From Sulfurospirillum arcachonense DSM 9755 (lineage in GTDB: Bacteria > Campylobacterota > Campylobacteria > Campylobacterales > Sulfurospirillaceae), in the NCBI RefSeq assembly GCF_000597725.1, contig NZ_JFBL01000005.1, positions 98,765 through 162,764 of the forward strand: 64,000 bases of DNA. Direction: 5' to 3'. Of this stretch, positions 46,755 to 55,023 are shown piece after piece. Each line of letters starts with the position of its first letter. Within the stretch, counting starts at the first letter, position 1. Made by a program: the position numbers and the translations under genes. The notes below the pieces were generated by a model that worked only from the letters and a program-made list of their open reading frames with translations, ran no database searches and was not told the origin of the DNA.

Positions 46755-48193
46755 CTTATATTTAAACTTCTTGCTGCTTTTGTTTCATCTGGTCTGCTAA
46801 TTGGAAGAGTTTTTGGAAACTCTTTAAAAGCTTCAGGATTTGACTTTGCAAGCTCAATTGCATCTATCATTTTTTGACAAAAATAATCAATTGTATCGAT
46901 ATTTTCCGTTTCTGTTGGCTCGATCATGATAGACTCTTTTACAATAAGCGGAAAATAAACAGTTGGAGCATGAAGTCCAAAATCTAAAAGGTATTTTGCA
47001 ATATCCATGGCTCTTACGCCATGTTCTTTAGCTAAATCTTCAGCACTAAAAACACACTCATGCATACAAAGAGAATCAAAAGGTGCTTTTATATGGTCTT
47101 TTAATTTTGCCAAAATATAGTTTGCATTTAAAACAGCTTTTTGACTCACATTAATCATGCCTTCACGACCTAAGGTTTGCATATAAACTAAAGCTCTTAT
47201 AAGAACTAAATAGTTTCCAAAAAATGGAGAAATCTTTCCTATTGTATTTTCATGAGGCTTATTAAAAAAGTAACCATCTTTTTTGTTAAAACTAACTTGC
47301 AAATCTGGTAAAAACTCTTGTAGCTTTTTAACCACGCCAACTGGCCCTGCACCAGGACCTCCACCACCATGAGGTGTTGCAAATGTTTTGTGAAGATTAA
47401 GATGAATGACATCAAAACCAATATCCCCGGGTCTTAAAACTCCTAAGATGGCATTCATGTTGGCACCATCATAATACATCAAAGCATCATAAGAGTGAGC
47501 GATATCACAAATCTCTTTTATTTGAGGGTTGAAAAGTCCTAACGTGTTAGGAACGGTCATCATGACAGCAGCTACCTCATCACTCATCGCTTCTTTAAAA
47601 GCTTCTAAGTCCATATCTCCATTTGGACCTGATTTAACAGTGATTACATCATAATCCACCATGGCAGCAGTTGCAGGATTTGTTCCATGTGAAGAGTCAG
47701 GAACAATAACATAACGTTTGTTATTTCCTTTTTTCTTATGGTACGCTCCTATCATCATTACTCCAAGCATCTCTCCGTGAGCACCAGCTTGTGGAGTGAG
47801 AGTAAAAGCATCCATACCTGTAATCTCGCATAAATTGTTTTCTAGAGTTTTAAGTGTAGATAAGGCTCCTTGAACAAGATGTATTTGGTTGTTTGTTATA
47901 TGATGAGGGTGAAGATTTGCAAATCCTGCAAGAGCACCAACTCTCTCTTGTATTTTAGGATTGTATTTCATCGTACAAGAACCAAGAGGATAAAAATTTG
48001 CATCAATAGAAAAGTTTTTATTTGAGAGTCTTGTAAAGTGTCTCACTACATCAAATTCACTTAACTCTGGAAGTTCTGCTTTCTCACTTCTTAAAAGATT
48101 TTCATCAAGATTTGGAGCATCAGGAACACTCTGTTTTGGTATGTTTATACCATCTCTTCCCTTATGAGATTTTTCAAATAGCGTGGAACTCAT
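46745..48193 (-). CDS. gcvPB: glycine dehydrogenase (decarboxylating) subunit 2, P-protein beta
   Basis: 482 residues. PLP-dependent half of the glycine decarboxylase. The PLP Lys is in LNLHKTFATPHGGGGPGAGP. It contains LHPHHITNNQIHLVQG, and SHGTNPATAAM binds the cofactor phosphate. It pairs with GcvPA as the two-subunit P-protein found in Bacillus and many anaerobes. The overlap is 4 bp with gcvPA and 10 bp with the LipM-like gene. Confidence 0.95.
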   Translation of the reverse strand: MSSTLFEKSHKGRDGINIPKQSVPDAPNLDENLLRSEKAELPELSEFDVVRHFTRLSNKNFSIDANFYPLGSCTMKYNPKIQERVGALAGFANLHPHHITNNQIHLVQGALSTLKTLENNLCEITGMDAFTLTPQAGAHGEMLGVMMIGAYHKKKGNNKRYVIVPDSSHGTNPATAAMVDYDVITVKSGPNGDMDLEAFKEAMSDEVAAVMMTVPNTLGLFNPQIKEICDIAHSYDALMYYDGANMNAILGVLRPGDIGFDVIHLNLHKTFATPHGGGGPGAGPVGVVKKLQEFLPDLQVSFNKKDGYFFNKPHENTIGKISPFFGNYLVLIRALVYMQTLGREGMINVSQKAVLNANYILAKLKDHIKAPFDSLCMHECVFSAEDLAKEHGVRAMDIAKYLLDFGLHAPTVYFPLIVKESIMIEPTETENIDTIDYFCQKMIDAIELAKSNPEAFKEFPKTLPISRPDETKAARSLNIRWQ

Positions 48194-49524
48194 AGAATCT
48201 CCTTTACACTTGAGATGAACTTATCTATTTGTATTTTTGTTCTTTTTTCAGTGACACTTACTAAGACTCTGTTTGCAAAGTTTTCATATAGTGTATCGAG
48301 TTTTAAACCAGCAAAAAAGCCTTTTTCTTCCATCTTTTGGATAAATTTAGAAGAACTTATAGGTAGTTCTATAACAAATTCATTAAAAGTAGGATTTTGG
48401 TTGTATATATTCACTCCATTTATTTGGCTGAGTCCATTTTTAAGATAAGTTGCGTTATTGTAGTTTTGATTTGAGAGTTTTACAAAACCCTCTTTTCCAA
48501 GTAGTGCCATAAAAATAGTTGCACGAAGTGCCATTAAATTTTGGTTTGAACAGATATTTGATGTTGCTTTATCTCGGCGAATATGTTGTTCTCTTGCTTG
48601 AAGTGTTAAAACATAAGAGCGTTTTCCCTCTTTATCTTCAGTCATACCAACAATTCTTCCTGGAAGGTTTCTTATATATTTCTCTTTTGTTGCGAGTATC
48701 CCAAATGATGGTCCACCAAATCCAAGATAATTTCCAAGGCTTTGCCCATCAGCACAAAAGATATCAGCATCAACATCTTTAGCACTCTTTAAAATACCAA
48801 GTGCAATAGGATAAGAACTCATGATAGCTAAAGCCTTAACATCATGGAGTTTTTTTATGATTTGGCTGTAATCTTCGATAGAGCCAAAAAAGTTTGGATT
48901 TTGGAAGATATACCCTGCGACACTCTCATCTATCATACCTAAAAGTTTAGTTTTATCGGAGCCATCACCCTTTACATGTAAAACAGTAACTTCAATCTCA
49001 TGATAAGCCAAATAAGTTTTTAAAATCTTTATGTAGATTGGATTGACTCCACTATCAACAATGATTTTTTTTCTTTTTTTACAGATACGAATAGCCATCA
49101 AAGCAGCTTCTGCTAAAGCAGTTCCTCCATCGTACATAGACGCATTTGTTGCTTCCATCCCTGTGAGTTCACAAATCATACTTTGGTATTCATAAAGGAC
49201 TTGAAGTGTTCCTTGTGAAGCTTCTGCTTGGTATGGAGTGTAAGCTGTGTAAAATTCTGAGCGAGTTGATAAGGCATCCACCGCACTAGGGATTATATGG
49301 TCATAATAACCACCCCCTAAAAAATTTACTTTTGAAGTATCATTTTGATTTGCTAAAGTATGGAAGTTTTCTAAAACTTCAAATTCACTCAAGCCTTCAG
49401 ATAAATTAAAACTTTTAGCTCTTAATTCACTAGGAATTGCATCAAAGAGGTTTGATTCTTCTTTGATTCCTATTTGTGCAAGCATACGTTGCACATCTTG
49501 TGGGGTATGAGGAGTATATGGCAT
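48190..49524 (-). CDS. gcvPA: glycine dehydrogenase (decarboxylating) subunit 1, P-protein alpha
   Basis: 444 residues, the partner of GcvPB: MPYTPHTPQDVQRMLAQIGI start, FLGGGYYDHIIPSAVD, YTPYQAEASQGTLQVLYEYQ and the FGGPSFGILATKEKYIRNLPGR segment. It overlaps gcvH by one base. A full TTTACATGTAAA lies at 48971-48982, read Leu-His-Val-Lys. Confidence 0.95.
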   Translation of the reverse strand: MPYTPHTPQDVQRMLAQIGIKEESNLFDAIPSELRAKSFNLSEGLSEFEVLENFHTLANQNDTSKVNFLGGGYYDHIIPSAVDALSTRSEFYTAYTPYQAEASQGTLQVLYEYQSMICELTGMEATNASMYDGGTALAEAALMAIRICKKRKKIIVDSGVNPIYIKILKTYLAYHEIEVTVLHVKGDGSDKTKLLGMIDESVAGYIFQNPNFFGSIEDYSQIIKKLHDVKALAIMSSYPIALGILKSAKDVDADIFCADGQSLGNYLGFGGPSFGILATKEKYIRNLPGRIVGMTEDKEGKRSYVLTLQAREQHIRRDKATSNICSNQNLMALRATIFMALLGKEGFVKLSNQNYNNATYLKNGLSQINGVNIYNQNPTFNEFVIELPISSSKFIQKMEEKGFFAGLKLDTLYENFANRVLVSVTEKRTKIQIDKFISSVKEIL

Positions 49525-49892
49525 TATAGTGTTTCTATGTATGCTTTATAAGATGCCTCATCCATCAAAGAATCAAATTCACTTGCATCACTTACTTTTA
49601 TTTTCATTATCCAAGTACTCTCAGCTGCTTCATTTAAAAGCTCCGGAGCATCTTCTAGTTCTTCATTTACTTCAATAACTTCACCACCAATAGGTATATA
49701 AATATCTGAAGCTGCTTTAACAGACTCTATAAACGCAATACTATCATCTTTTTCAGCACTTGCACCAATTTCAGGAAGTTCTACAAAAGTAATATCACCA
49801 AGTTGTTCAACGGCGTAAGCTGAAAGTCCTACACTAGCAGTATCTGCATCTAAAATAGCCCATTCATGTTCGTTACTGTATCGTTTTATCAT
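49524..49892 (-). CDS. gcvH: glycine cleavage system H protein
   Basis: 122 residues, with the lipoyl-Lys in FIESVKAASDIYIPIGGEV. It shuttles aminomethyl between P, T and L proteins. It needs the LipM-like and LipA products encoded downstream in the same operon. 88 bp separate it from gcvT. That spacer holds the palindrome CTAAGCTTAG (49913-49922) in the gcvH leader. Confidence 0.95.
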   Translation of the reverse strand: MIKRYSNEHEWAILDADTASVGLSAYAVEQLGDITFVELPEIGASAEKDDSIAFIESVKAASDIYIPIGGEVIEVNEELEDAPELLNEAAESTWIMKIKVSDASEFDSLMDEASYKAYIETL

Positions 49893-49980
49893 TATATCTC
49901 CTTTTAACTAAGCTAAGCTTAGTGACAATTCCCCACACTTAAGTACAAAGTAAATTTTTGTATGTTAGTGTGAGCACCTT

Positions 49981-51051
49981 TTATTTTTTATAAAATGGAA
50001 GCGTTGTTTTAAAAATAGGGATGTTTCCTCTTTCATTTCTTAACTCTATTGGAGCATCTTTTTTGTAAAGTTTTGTTTGCACTGAACCTAAGCCAATACC
50101 TGAATTGATTGAGGGTGAAAAAGTTCCACTTGTTACAACTCCAATTTTTTGGTCATTCTGATAGATGTCCATACCGTGTCTAGGAGCTCTTTTTGAATTA
50201 GTTGTAAAAGCTATAGCTTGTTTAGGAGCACCTTCTTCTTTTTGTTTAAGAAGAGCTTCTTTACCAGTAAAATGTTTTTCATAACCAACAAAAAATCCTA
50301 TACCAGCTTCTATAGGAGTAGTAGTTTCATCCAATTCTTGACCATACAGACTATAACCCATTTCAAGGCGAAGGACATCTCTTGCTCCAAGTCCTGCTGG
50401 AATTGCACCACGTTTGATGAGTTTGTCCCAAACTAAAGGAGCTGTTGTATTATCAAGATAAAGCTCATATCCAACTTCGCCTGTATAACCTGTTCTACTC
50501 ACTAGTGCAAAACTATCCATAATGTCAGTTTCTGCAAAACTAAAAAAGCTCAGTTCATCTAAGTCAAATGTCACTAAGTCTTGAAGTATCTCTTTTGCTT
50601 TTGGTCCTTGAATATCTAGTTTAGAAGTTTGCTCGCTGGCATTTGTAAATACACCATTATGAAGTTGAGAGTTAATAGTCTCATAATCAATCTCTATTCT
50701 AGAAGCATTTACTACAAACATAAGTCTATCAGGGCCTGCTTTATAGACAATTAGATCATCTATAACACCGCCATCTTTGTTGAGTAAAAAACCATATTTA
50801 CATTTTCCAATAGGGAGTTTTAAAACATCAACAGTTGTAGTGTCATTAATACCACTAAAAAGAAGATTCCCTTCAAAGAAAAATTCACCCATATGAGAAG
50901 TGTCAAAAAGAGCAGCGTTGTTTCTACAAGCTTCATGCTCTTTTAAAATTCCTGCATATTGAACAGGCATTTCCCAGCCACAAAAACCAATATTTTTTGC
51001 GTTGAGTTCTTGATGCTTTTCAAAAAGTGCAGTTCTTTTTAATTTGTCCAT
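49981..51051 (-). CDS. gcvT: glycine cleavage system aminomethyltransferase (T-protein)
   Basis: Transfers the aminomethyl carbon from GcvH to tetrahydrofolate, releasing ammonia. 356 residues. The motifs are MPVQYAGILKEHEACR, the folate-site ALVSRTGYTGEVGYELYL, GLGARDVLRLEMGYSLYG and GVVTSGTFSPSINSGIGL. First gene of the gcvT-H-PA-PB-lipM-like-lipA-lpdA run on the minus strand. I looked for a glycine riboswitch upstream and saw none. Confidence 0.96.
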   Translation of the reverse strand: MDKLKRTALFEKHQELNAKNIGFCGWEMPVQYAGILKEHEACRNNAALFDTSHMGEFFFEGNLLFSGINDTTTVDVLKLPIGKCKYGFLLNKDGGVIDDLIVYKAGPDRLMFVVNASRIEIDYETINSQLHNGVFTNASEQTSKLDIQGPKAKEILQDLVTFDLDELSFFSFAETDIMDSFALVSRTGYTGEVGYELYLDNTTAPLVWDKLIKRGAIPAGLGARDVLRLEMGYSLYGQELDETTTPIEAGIGFFVGYEKHFTGKEALLKQKEEGAPKQAIAFTTNSKRAPRHGMDIYQNDQKIGVVTSGTFSPSINSGIGLGSVQTKLYKKDAPIELRNERGNIPIFKTTLPFYKK

Positions 51052-51158
51052 ATTACTCTCTTTGTGTTAAATTTATTTAGAGTATCAAATATTTCATTTA
51101 ATTTTGCTAAAAAAATAGGCATAAAATTGTTTACATGTAAGGCTTTTTACAAAAAAGG

Positions 51159-51184
51159 GTAAAGGCGTATTTTTACGCCTTTAC
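51159..51184 (-). terminator. intrinsic terminator after ccoG
   Basis: Perfect 11-bp stem (51159-51169 with 51174-51184, core AAAGGCGTA) and TTTT loop, just past the ccoG stop on the minus strand. It is followed in that direction by CCTTTTTTG. A TTACATGTAA copy (51131-51140) lies 20 bases beyond. Confidence 0.8.
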
Positions 51185-51190
51185 AGAAGT

Positions 51191-52570
51191 TTATTTATTT
51201 AAATATTTTTTTACTGAACTAGGACTTGGGTAGATAAAAGTTGTATTCCTAAAAACAATGATTTTTTCTTTATCGTCGAGCGCATAAGCAGTAATCTTGA
51301 TATTTAGAAGAGTATCATCTTTTGCATGAGTTGATAAATTTTTATTGGTTTTTAAAATAACTACTTTTTTCATTTTACTACCAGATTTTAATTTAAAAGG
51401 TGCAGATGGTTTTACTATAGTTATGTCTTTATTATCTACTTCAAAATAGTATTTATGGTCTTTATGATCAGTGTTTTGAAAAAGAAAAGTATATGCATTT
51501 TGAATCTCTTCTCCTTTATCTTTGATTTTATATAATTGAGTAGTTTTATTGATATTTAAAAGCATATGTTCTTTTGTTGAACCCATTAAAAATAGAGCGA
51601 CTAAAGCAATACTAAGTGCAATTCCGTAAGCAATAGTTCTAAACCTCATAAATTGTGTTTTCCCTTTACTCTCAATAGCATTTGGACTAGTCCATGTTAT
51701 GAGAGATTCTTTGCCAAGTTTTTCCATGACTGTAGTACATGCATCTGCACACTCAAGGCAGTTAATACACTCTAATTGCATGCCTTTTCTAATATCTATG
51801 TGTGTTGGACAAATTTTTACACAAGCTTCACAGCCTGTACATTCATCATTTTCTCCTGTTGGTTTAGTATTTATAAGTTGATTATGTTCATCATAAATTA
51901 AACCACCACGTTCTTCATTATAGATAGTTTGAATCGTATCGTTATCAAACATAACAGATTGAACTCTAGCATAAGGACAAACATACACACAAAATTCTTC
52001 TTTGAGTAAAATTACATCGTAAATTAAAAAACCAGTTATGATCGCTAAAATACCGATAAGAACAGTATGATCGAGTGGATTTTGTATGTAGTTAAAAAAA
52101 TCTTCAGGAGGAATAAAATACCAAGTAAAGTTTGATGCAGCTAAAAAAGCAAGTATAGACCATATACAGACAGCTATAACTTTTTTAATGCCATTTTGTG
52201 AATCAGTTTGTTTATTTTTTATATTTTTTCTAATTCCTAGAAGTTTTGTTTCTATTAAGTCTCTATAAATAACTCGAAAGATTGTTTGTGGACAGACCCA
52301 ACCACACCAAATTCTGCCTCCAAGTGTTGTCATAAAGAAAATGCCTAAAAATAAAAGTATAAGTAAAAAAGGCATGAGATATAACTCTTGCATATCAAAT
52401 GTTGTAAATAGAAGATGAAGTTGTTTTTTATCAAAACTAAATAAAAAGAGATGATTTCCTCCTATCCTTAGAAAAGGGAGCACAAATGCGATTAGAGTTA
52501 TAATTCCAAAAGCAGTATATCTTGATTTTGAGTACGGTTTATTGCACTTGCTAGTATTACATGTAGCCAT
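51191..52570 (-). CDS. ccoG: cytochrome c oxidase accessory protein CcoG (RdxA/FixG)
   Basis: 459 residues. Membrane polyferredoxin required for copper handling in cbb3 oxidase assembly. Five or so membrane helices include the GGRIWCGWVCPQTIFR motif. Two [4Fe-4S] sites lie in the CTGCEACVKICP and CINCLECADAC segments. The C-terminal FixG immunoglobulin-like domain is periplasmic. The N-terminus MATCNTSKCNK has a TACATGTA copy at its ATG (52558). It lies five bases after the resolvase-like gene. Confidence 0.94.
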   Translation of the reverse strand: MATCNTSKCNKPYSKSRYTAFGIITLIAFVLPFLRIGGNHLFLFSFDKKQLHLLFTTFDMQELYLMPFLLILLFLGIFFMTTLGGRIWCGWVCPQTIFRVIYRDLIETKLLGIRKNIKNKQTDSQNGIKKVIAVCIWSILAFLAASNFTWYFIPPEDFFNYIQNPLDHTVLIGILAIITGFLIYDVILLKEEFCVYVCPYARVQSVMFDNDTIQTIYNEERGGLIYDEHNQLINTKPTGENDECTGCEACVKICPTHIDIRKGMQLECINCLECADACTTVMEKLGKESLITWTSPNAIESKGKTQFMRFRTIAYGIALSIALVALFLMGSTKEHMLLNINKTTQLYKIKDKGEEIQNAYTFLFQNTDHKDHKYYFEVDNKDITIVKPSAPFKLKSGSKMKKVVILKTNKNLSTHAKDDTLLNIKITAYALDDKEKIIVFRNTTFIYPSPSSVKKYLNK

Positions 52571-52575
52571 TATTT

Positions 52576-53235
52576 TTATCCTTTAATTAGAGCACATTCT
52601 TCATTAGTGAGAATTGTTTTTTTAGTTTGAACTTTTTTTACAACAGGTAAAAGTACCTTCTTTGCTTCTACCAAATCTTTTAATCCACGAGAATTGATAT
52701 AGTCTTTAAGGGAAGTTCTACTCACCCCAAGAGTTCTCGCAATTTTACTTACAGAATCATTTTTTTCTAAATACTCTACAATCTGAGTTCTGTATACATC
52801 AAATTTTGATTTTGACATTCTTCCTTTTGGTCTACCTTGAAAAATTTCTTTATTTGTAGAGAGGTTTTTTTCTCTATATTTAGCAAGAACTGTTAAGACT
52901 TCTAATGAAGAGGTTTGCTCGTTAATGCTAACACTTGAATGACAAATATGCACAGTAATTGATCTTTTTAATAAACACTCTAGTATTTTGGTTAATTCGC
53001 CTATATCATCACTAAAAACCCATAAATCGTAAATTAAAACACTATCAGATTCATTTAAAGAACGCAAAAATCCTTTAAATTCTTTTCTTTCTTCTAACAC
53101 TTGTGAGTGGTCAGAATTTTCTATTTCAGTAGTGTCTAAACTAATACCATGGGTTCGAGCATATTTTATAACGCAGTTTTGTTGAGTGGTTATATTTACT
53201 TTATCAGTTTTACTTTTTAGAAGAGCTATCCGCAT
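52576..53235 (-). CDS. resolvase-fold DNA-binding protein without catalytic residues
   Basis: 219 residues from the ATG at 53235 (MRIALLKSKTD; AAGGTG upstream). A longer frame to 53298 adds 21 hydrophobic residues with no ribosome-binding site and is less likely. The N-terminal 110 residues match the serine-recombinase catalytic domain in layout (MRIALLKSKTDKVN..QQ.. and VLIYDLWVFSDDIGEL). The catalytic Ser and Arg of YARVST are replaced (LLKSKT), and the KLDRLGRD arginines are gone (DLWVFSDD). The HTH domain is intact (SVSKIARTLGVSRTSLKDYI). It is therefore likely a regulator. It is divergent from rpsU. Confidence 0.75.
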   Translation of the reverse strand: MRIALLKSKTDKVNITTQQNCVIKYARTHGISLDTTEIENSDHSQVLEERKEFKGFLRSLNESDSVLIYDLWVFSDDIGELTKILECLLKRSITVHICHSSVSINEQTSSLEVLTVLAKYREKNLSTNKEIFQGRPKGRMSKSKFDVYRTQIVEYLEKNDSVSKIARTLGVSRTSLKDYINSRGLKDLVEAKKVLLPVVKKVQTKKTILTNEECALIKG

Positions 53236-53403
53236 AAATGTCACCTTTTTATCACTTCTTGAAAGTATAGCAATATAGACGAAATAAGTCAAGAACAAAT
53301 TTTGTTTTATCGTCTATATGGTCTAATTATATATCTTAAGCTTAAAAAAGTCTTTTTTAGATAGAATAAGGACCAAATTTTAACAGAAAGGTGGTGAGGT
53401 CGG

Positions 53404-53616
53404 ATGCCAGGTATTAAGGTTCATCCTAATGATTCGTTTGACGAAGCATATAGAAAGTTCAAAAAGCAAATTGATAGAAACCTAATCGTTACTGAAACTC
53501 GTGCTAGAAGATTCTTTGAAACAGGAACTGAAAAGCGTAAGAAACAAAAGATTAGTGCTCGTAAAAAAATGCTTAAAAGACTTTATATGCTTAGACGCTA
53601 CGAGTCTAGACTATAA
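53404..53616 (+). CDS. rpsU: 30S ribosomal protein S21
   Basis: 70 residues, [22 protein letters not shown] start and Arg/Lys-rich C-terminus. AAAGGTGGTGAGG upstream is a strong ribosome-binding region and TAGAATA at about 53362 a probable -10. It is divergent from the resolvase-like gene. Confidence 0.96.
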   Translation: MPGIKVHPNDSFDEAYRKFKKQIDRNLIVTETRARRFFETGTEKRKKQKISARKKMLKRLYMLRRYESRL

Positions 53617-53622
53617 TCACAA

Positions 53623-53650
53623 GAGGAGAGTTTCTCTCCTCACTCTTTTT
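53623..53650 (+). terminator. intrinsic terminator after rpsU
   Basis: GAGGAGAG-TTT-CTCTCCTC stem-loop (53623-53641) followed by ACTCTTTTTTC. It begins seven bases after the rpsU stop. Confidence 0.9.
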
Positions 53651-53752
53651 TCTTCTATATATTTCCTCAAAAATCAACTTTTATTCTTAAAAATATCAAA
53701 TTGTTATAATTTTTTTGTATAATAACACATTTGTTAGCAAAAGGGAGATTTT

Positions 53753-54418
53753 ATGGAAGATAAACTAACAGTTATGGAAATGTCAACTTATCTTGGAGTA
53801 AGTAAAGAAGCTATTTATAATCGCCTAAGACGTGGAACTTTAGAGAGTATTACAGAAAATGGTAAAAAGTATGTTTTACTAACAAAAAGTTTAAAAAGAG
53901 AAGGAAGGCTTCCTAAAAGAACAGCTATAACAAAAGCACATGATAGTGAGTATATTGAGCTTTTAAAAACTCAAATAGAAGAATTAAAAGTAAAAAATCA
54001 AAAACTTGAAAATGACAAAGAACAACTTCAATATGAGAAAGAAAAAATGCTCATAGAATCGAAAGATAAAATAGAACAAATTTATAAAGATAGAGATGAG
54101 CAGTTAAAAACTATTTTGACTTTAGCTAATGTTCCTTCTTTAGGAAGTAGTTTAAATTCTATGGAAGAGACTATAGATGTAGTTGAAGAACTTGATATTG
54201 AAGAAGATATTGTTGAAAAAATATGTGAGTCTTTTGAAGATTGGGAAAATCTAAAAGAATATGCAAGACGAAGAAATTTTTCAAAGGATGAGAGAAAATT
54301 GGTACAAAAGCGGATAAAAAGATTAGTTGGTATAAATGATAATGTAAAAGAGAGTGATGGTGAACTCTATATAAAAAAAGATGTAAAATTAAAAAAAATT
54401 ATAGGAAATTATAAATGA
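53753..54418 (+). CDS. HTH (MerR/excisionase-like) protein with coiled coil
   Basis: 221 residues. An N-terminal winged-helix segment (LTVMEMSTYLGVSKEAIYNRLRRGTLESI, residues 5-35) resembles excisionase/MerR-type DNA-binding domains. A long coiled coil follows (about 67-120: ELLKTQIEELKVKNQKLEND and onward), then an acidic and then basic C-terminal region. It starts an operon with UPF0323, the glutathionylspermidine-synthase-like gene and the J-like gene, and overlaps UPF0323 by 4 bp. I do not recognise a named family. It may regulate the operon. Confidence 0.7.
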   Translation: MEDKLTVMEMSTYLGVSKEAIYNRLRRGTLESITENGKKYVLLTKSLKREGRLPKRTAITKAHDSEYIELLKTQIEELKVKNQKLENDKEQLQYEKEKMLIESKDKIEQIYKDRDEQLKTILTLANVPSLGSSLNSMEETIDVVEELDIEEDIVEKICESFEDWENLKEYARRRNFSKDERKLVQKRIKRLVGINDNVKESDGELYIKKDVKLKKIIGNYK

Positions 54419-55023
54419 ATAAAAAATATATCCGTAAAATATCAGATTATATGATAGCTGGTGGAATTGGAGCTATGGTTATAGCTGGTATGCAAGGATG
54501 TGAACAAAAGAGTGATGATAATGCATTTACAGAAGCATCTAAAGTCAAAGGAGCTTTTGTAGTTATAGAACAGTTAGAAAATGGTGGATATACGATTGTA
54601 GAAGAGTACCCAAGTAATGTAACAAGAGTAATAGTACGTTATAAAGATGGTACAGAAAAAATGCTTACCAAAGAAGAGATGGATAAACTTGTAAAAGAGG
54701 AGTCTCTAAAAATCGATAATGGAACTTCATCTCTAACAGATCCATCTTTGAGTAATGGTGCTCCTGGACTTGGGCATATACTTCTTTCAAGTGTAGCAGG
54801 AGCGATGCTTGGAAGTTACATAGGAAATAGACTTTTTAATAACCAAAATTATCAAGCGCAAAGAAGAACAAGCTATAAATCTCCTCAAGCATATAGTAGA
54901 AGTACAAGTAGCTTCAATAAAGCAAGAACAAGCGGAACAACATCAACAAAGAAAAAAAGTAGTGGATTTTTTGGTAGCAAAAGCTCAAGCAGATCTAAAT
55001 CATTATTTGGGTTTGGTGGGTAA
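54415..55023 (+). CDS. UPF0323-family lipoprotein
   Basis: 202 residues. A lipoprotein-like signal ends in a Cys at residue 25 (VIAGMQGC). The middle has an unusual TIVEEYPSNVTRVIVRYKDGTEKMLTKEEMDKLV stretch. A glycine-rich SSVAGAMLGSYIGNRLFN segment and a Ser/Lys/Gly-rich disordered tail (KSSGFFGSKSSSR) complete it. It looks like the Helicobacter/Campylobacter UPF0323 lipoprotein, which like E. coli YgiB sits beside a glutathionylspermidine-synthase-like gene. Function unknown. Confidence 0.85.
   Translation: MNKKYIRKISDYMIAGGIGAMVIAGMQGCEQKSDDNAFTEASKVKGAFVVIEQLENGGYTIVEEYPSNVTRVIVRYKDGTEKMLTKEEMDKLVKEESLKIDNGTSSLTDPSLSNGAPGLGHILLSSVAGAMLGSYIGNRLFNNQNYQAQRRTSYKSPQAYSRSTSSFNKARTSGTTSTKKKSSGFFGSKSSSRSKSLFGFGG

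Noticed and set aside
51052..51158. Glycine riboswitch upstream of gcvT, or in the gcvT-gcvH spacer
   Set aside because: None of the conserved glycine-aptamer core is visible. The spacers hold only short palindromes (CTAAGCTTAG at 49913) and an iterated TACATGTA.
52576..53298. An active site-specific recombinase or remnant of a mobile element
   Set aside because: No inverted repeats, no cargo, and the catalytic Ser and Arg positions are substituted.
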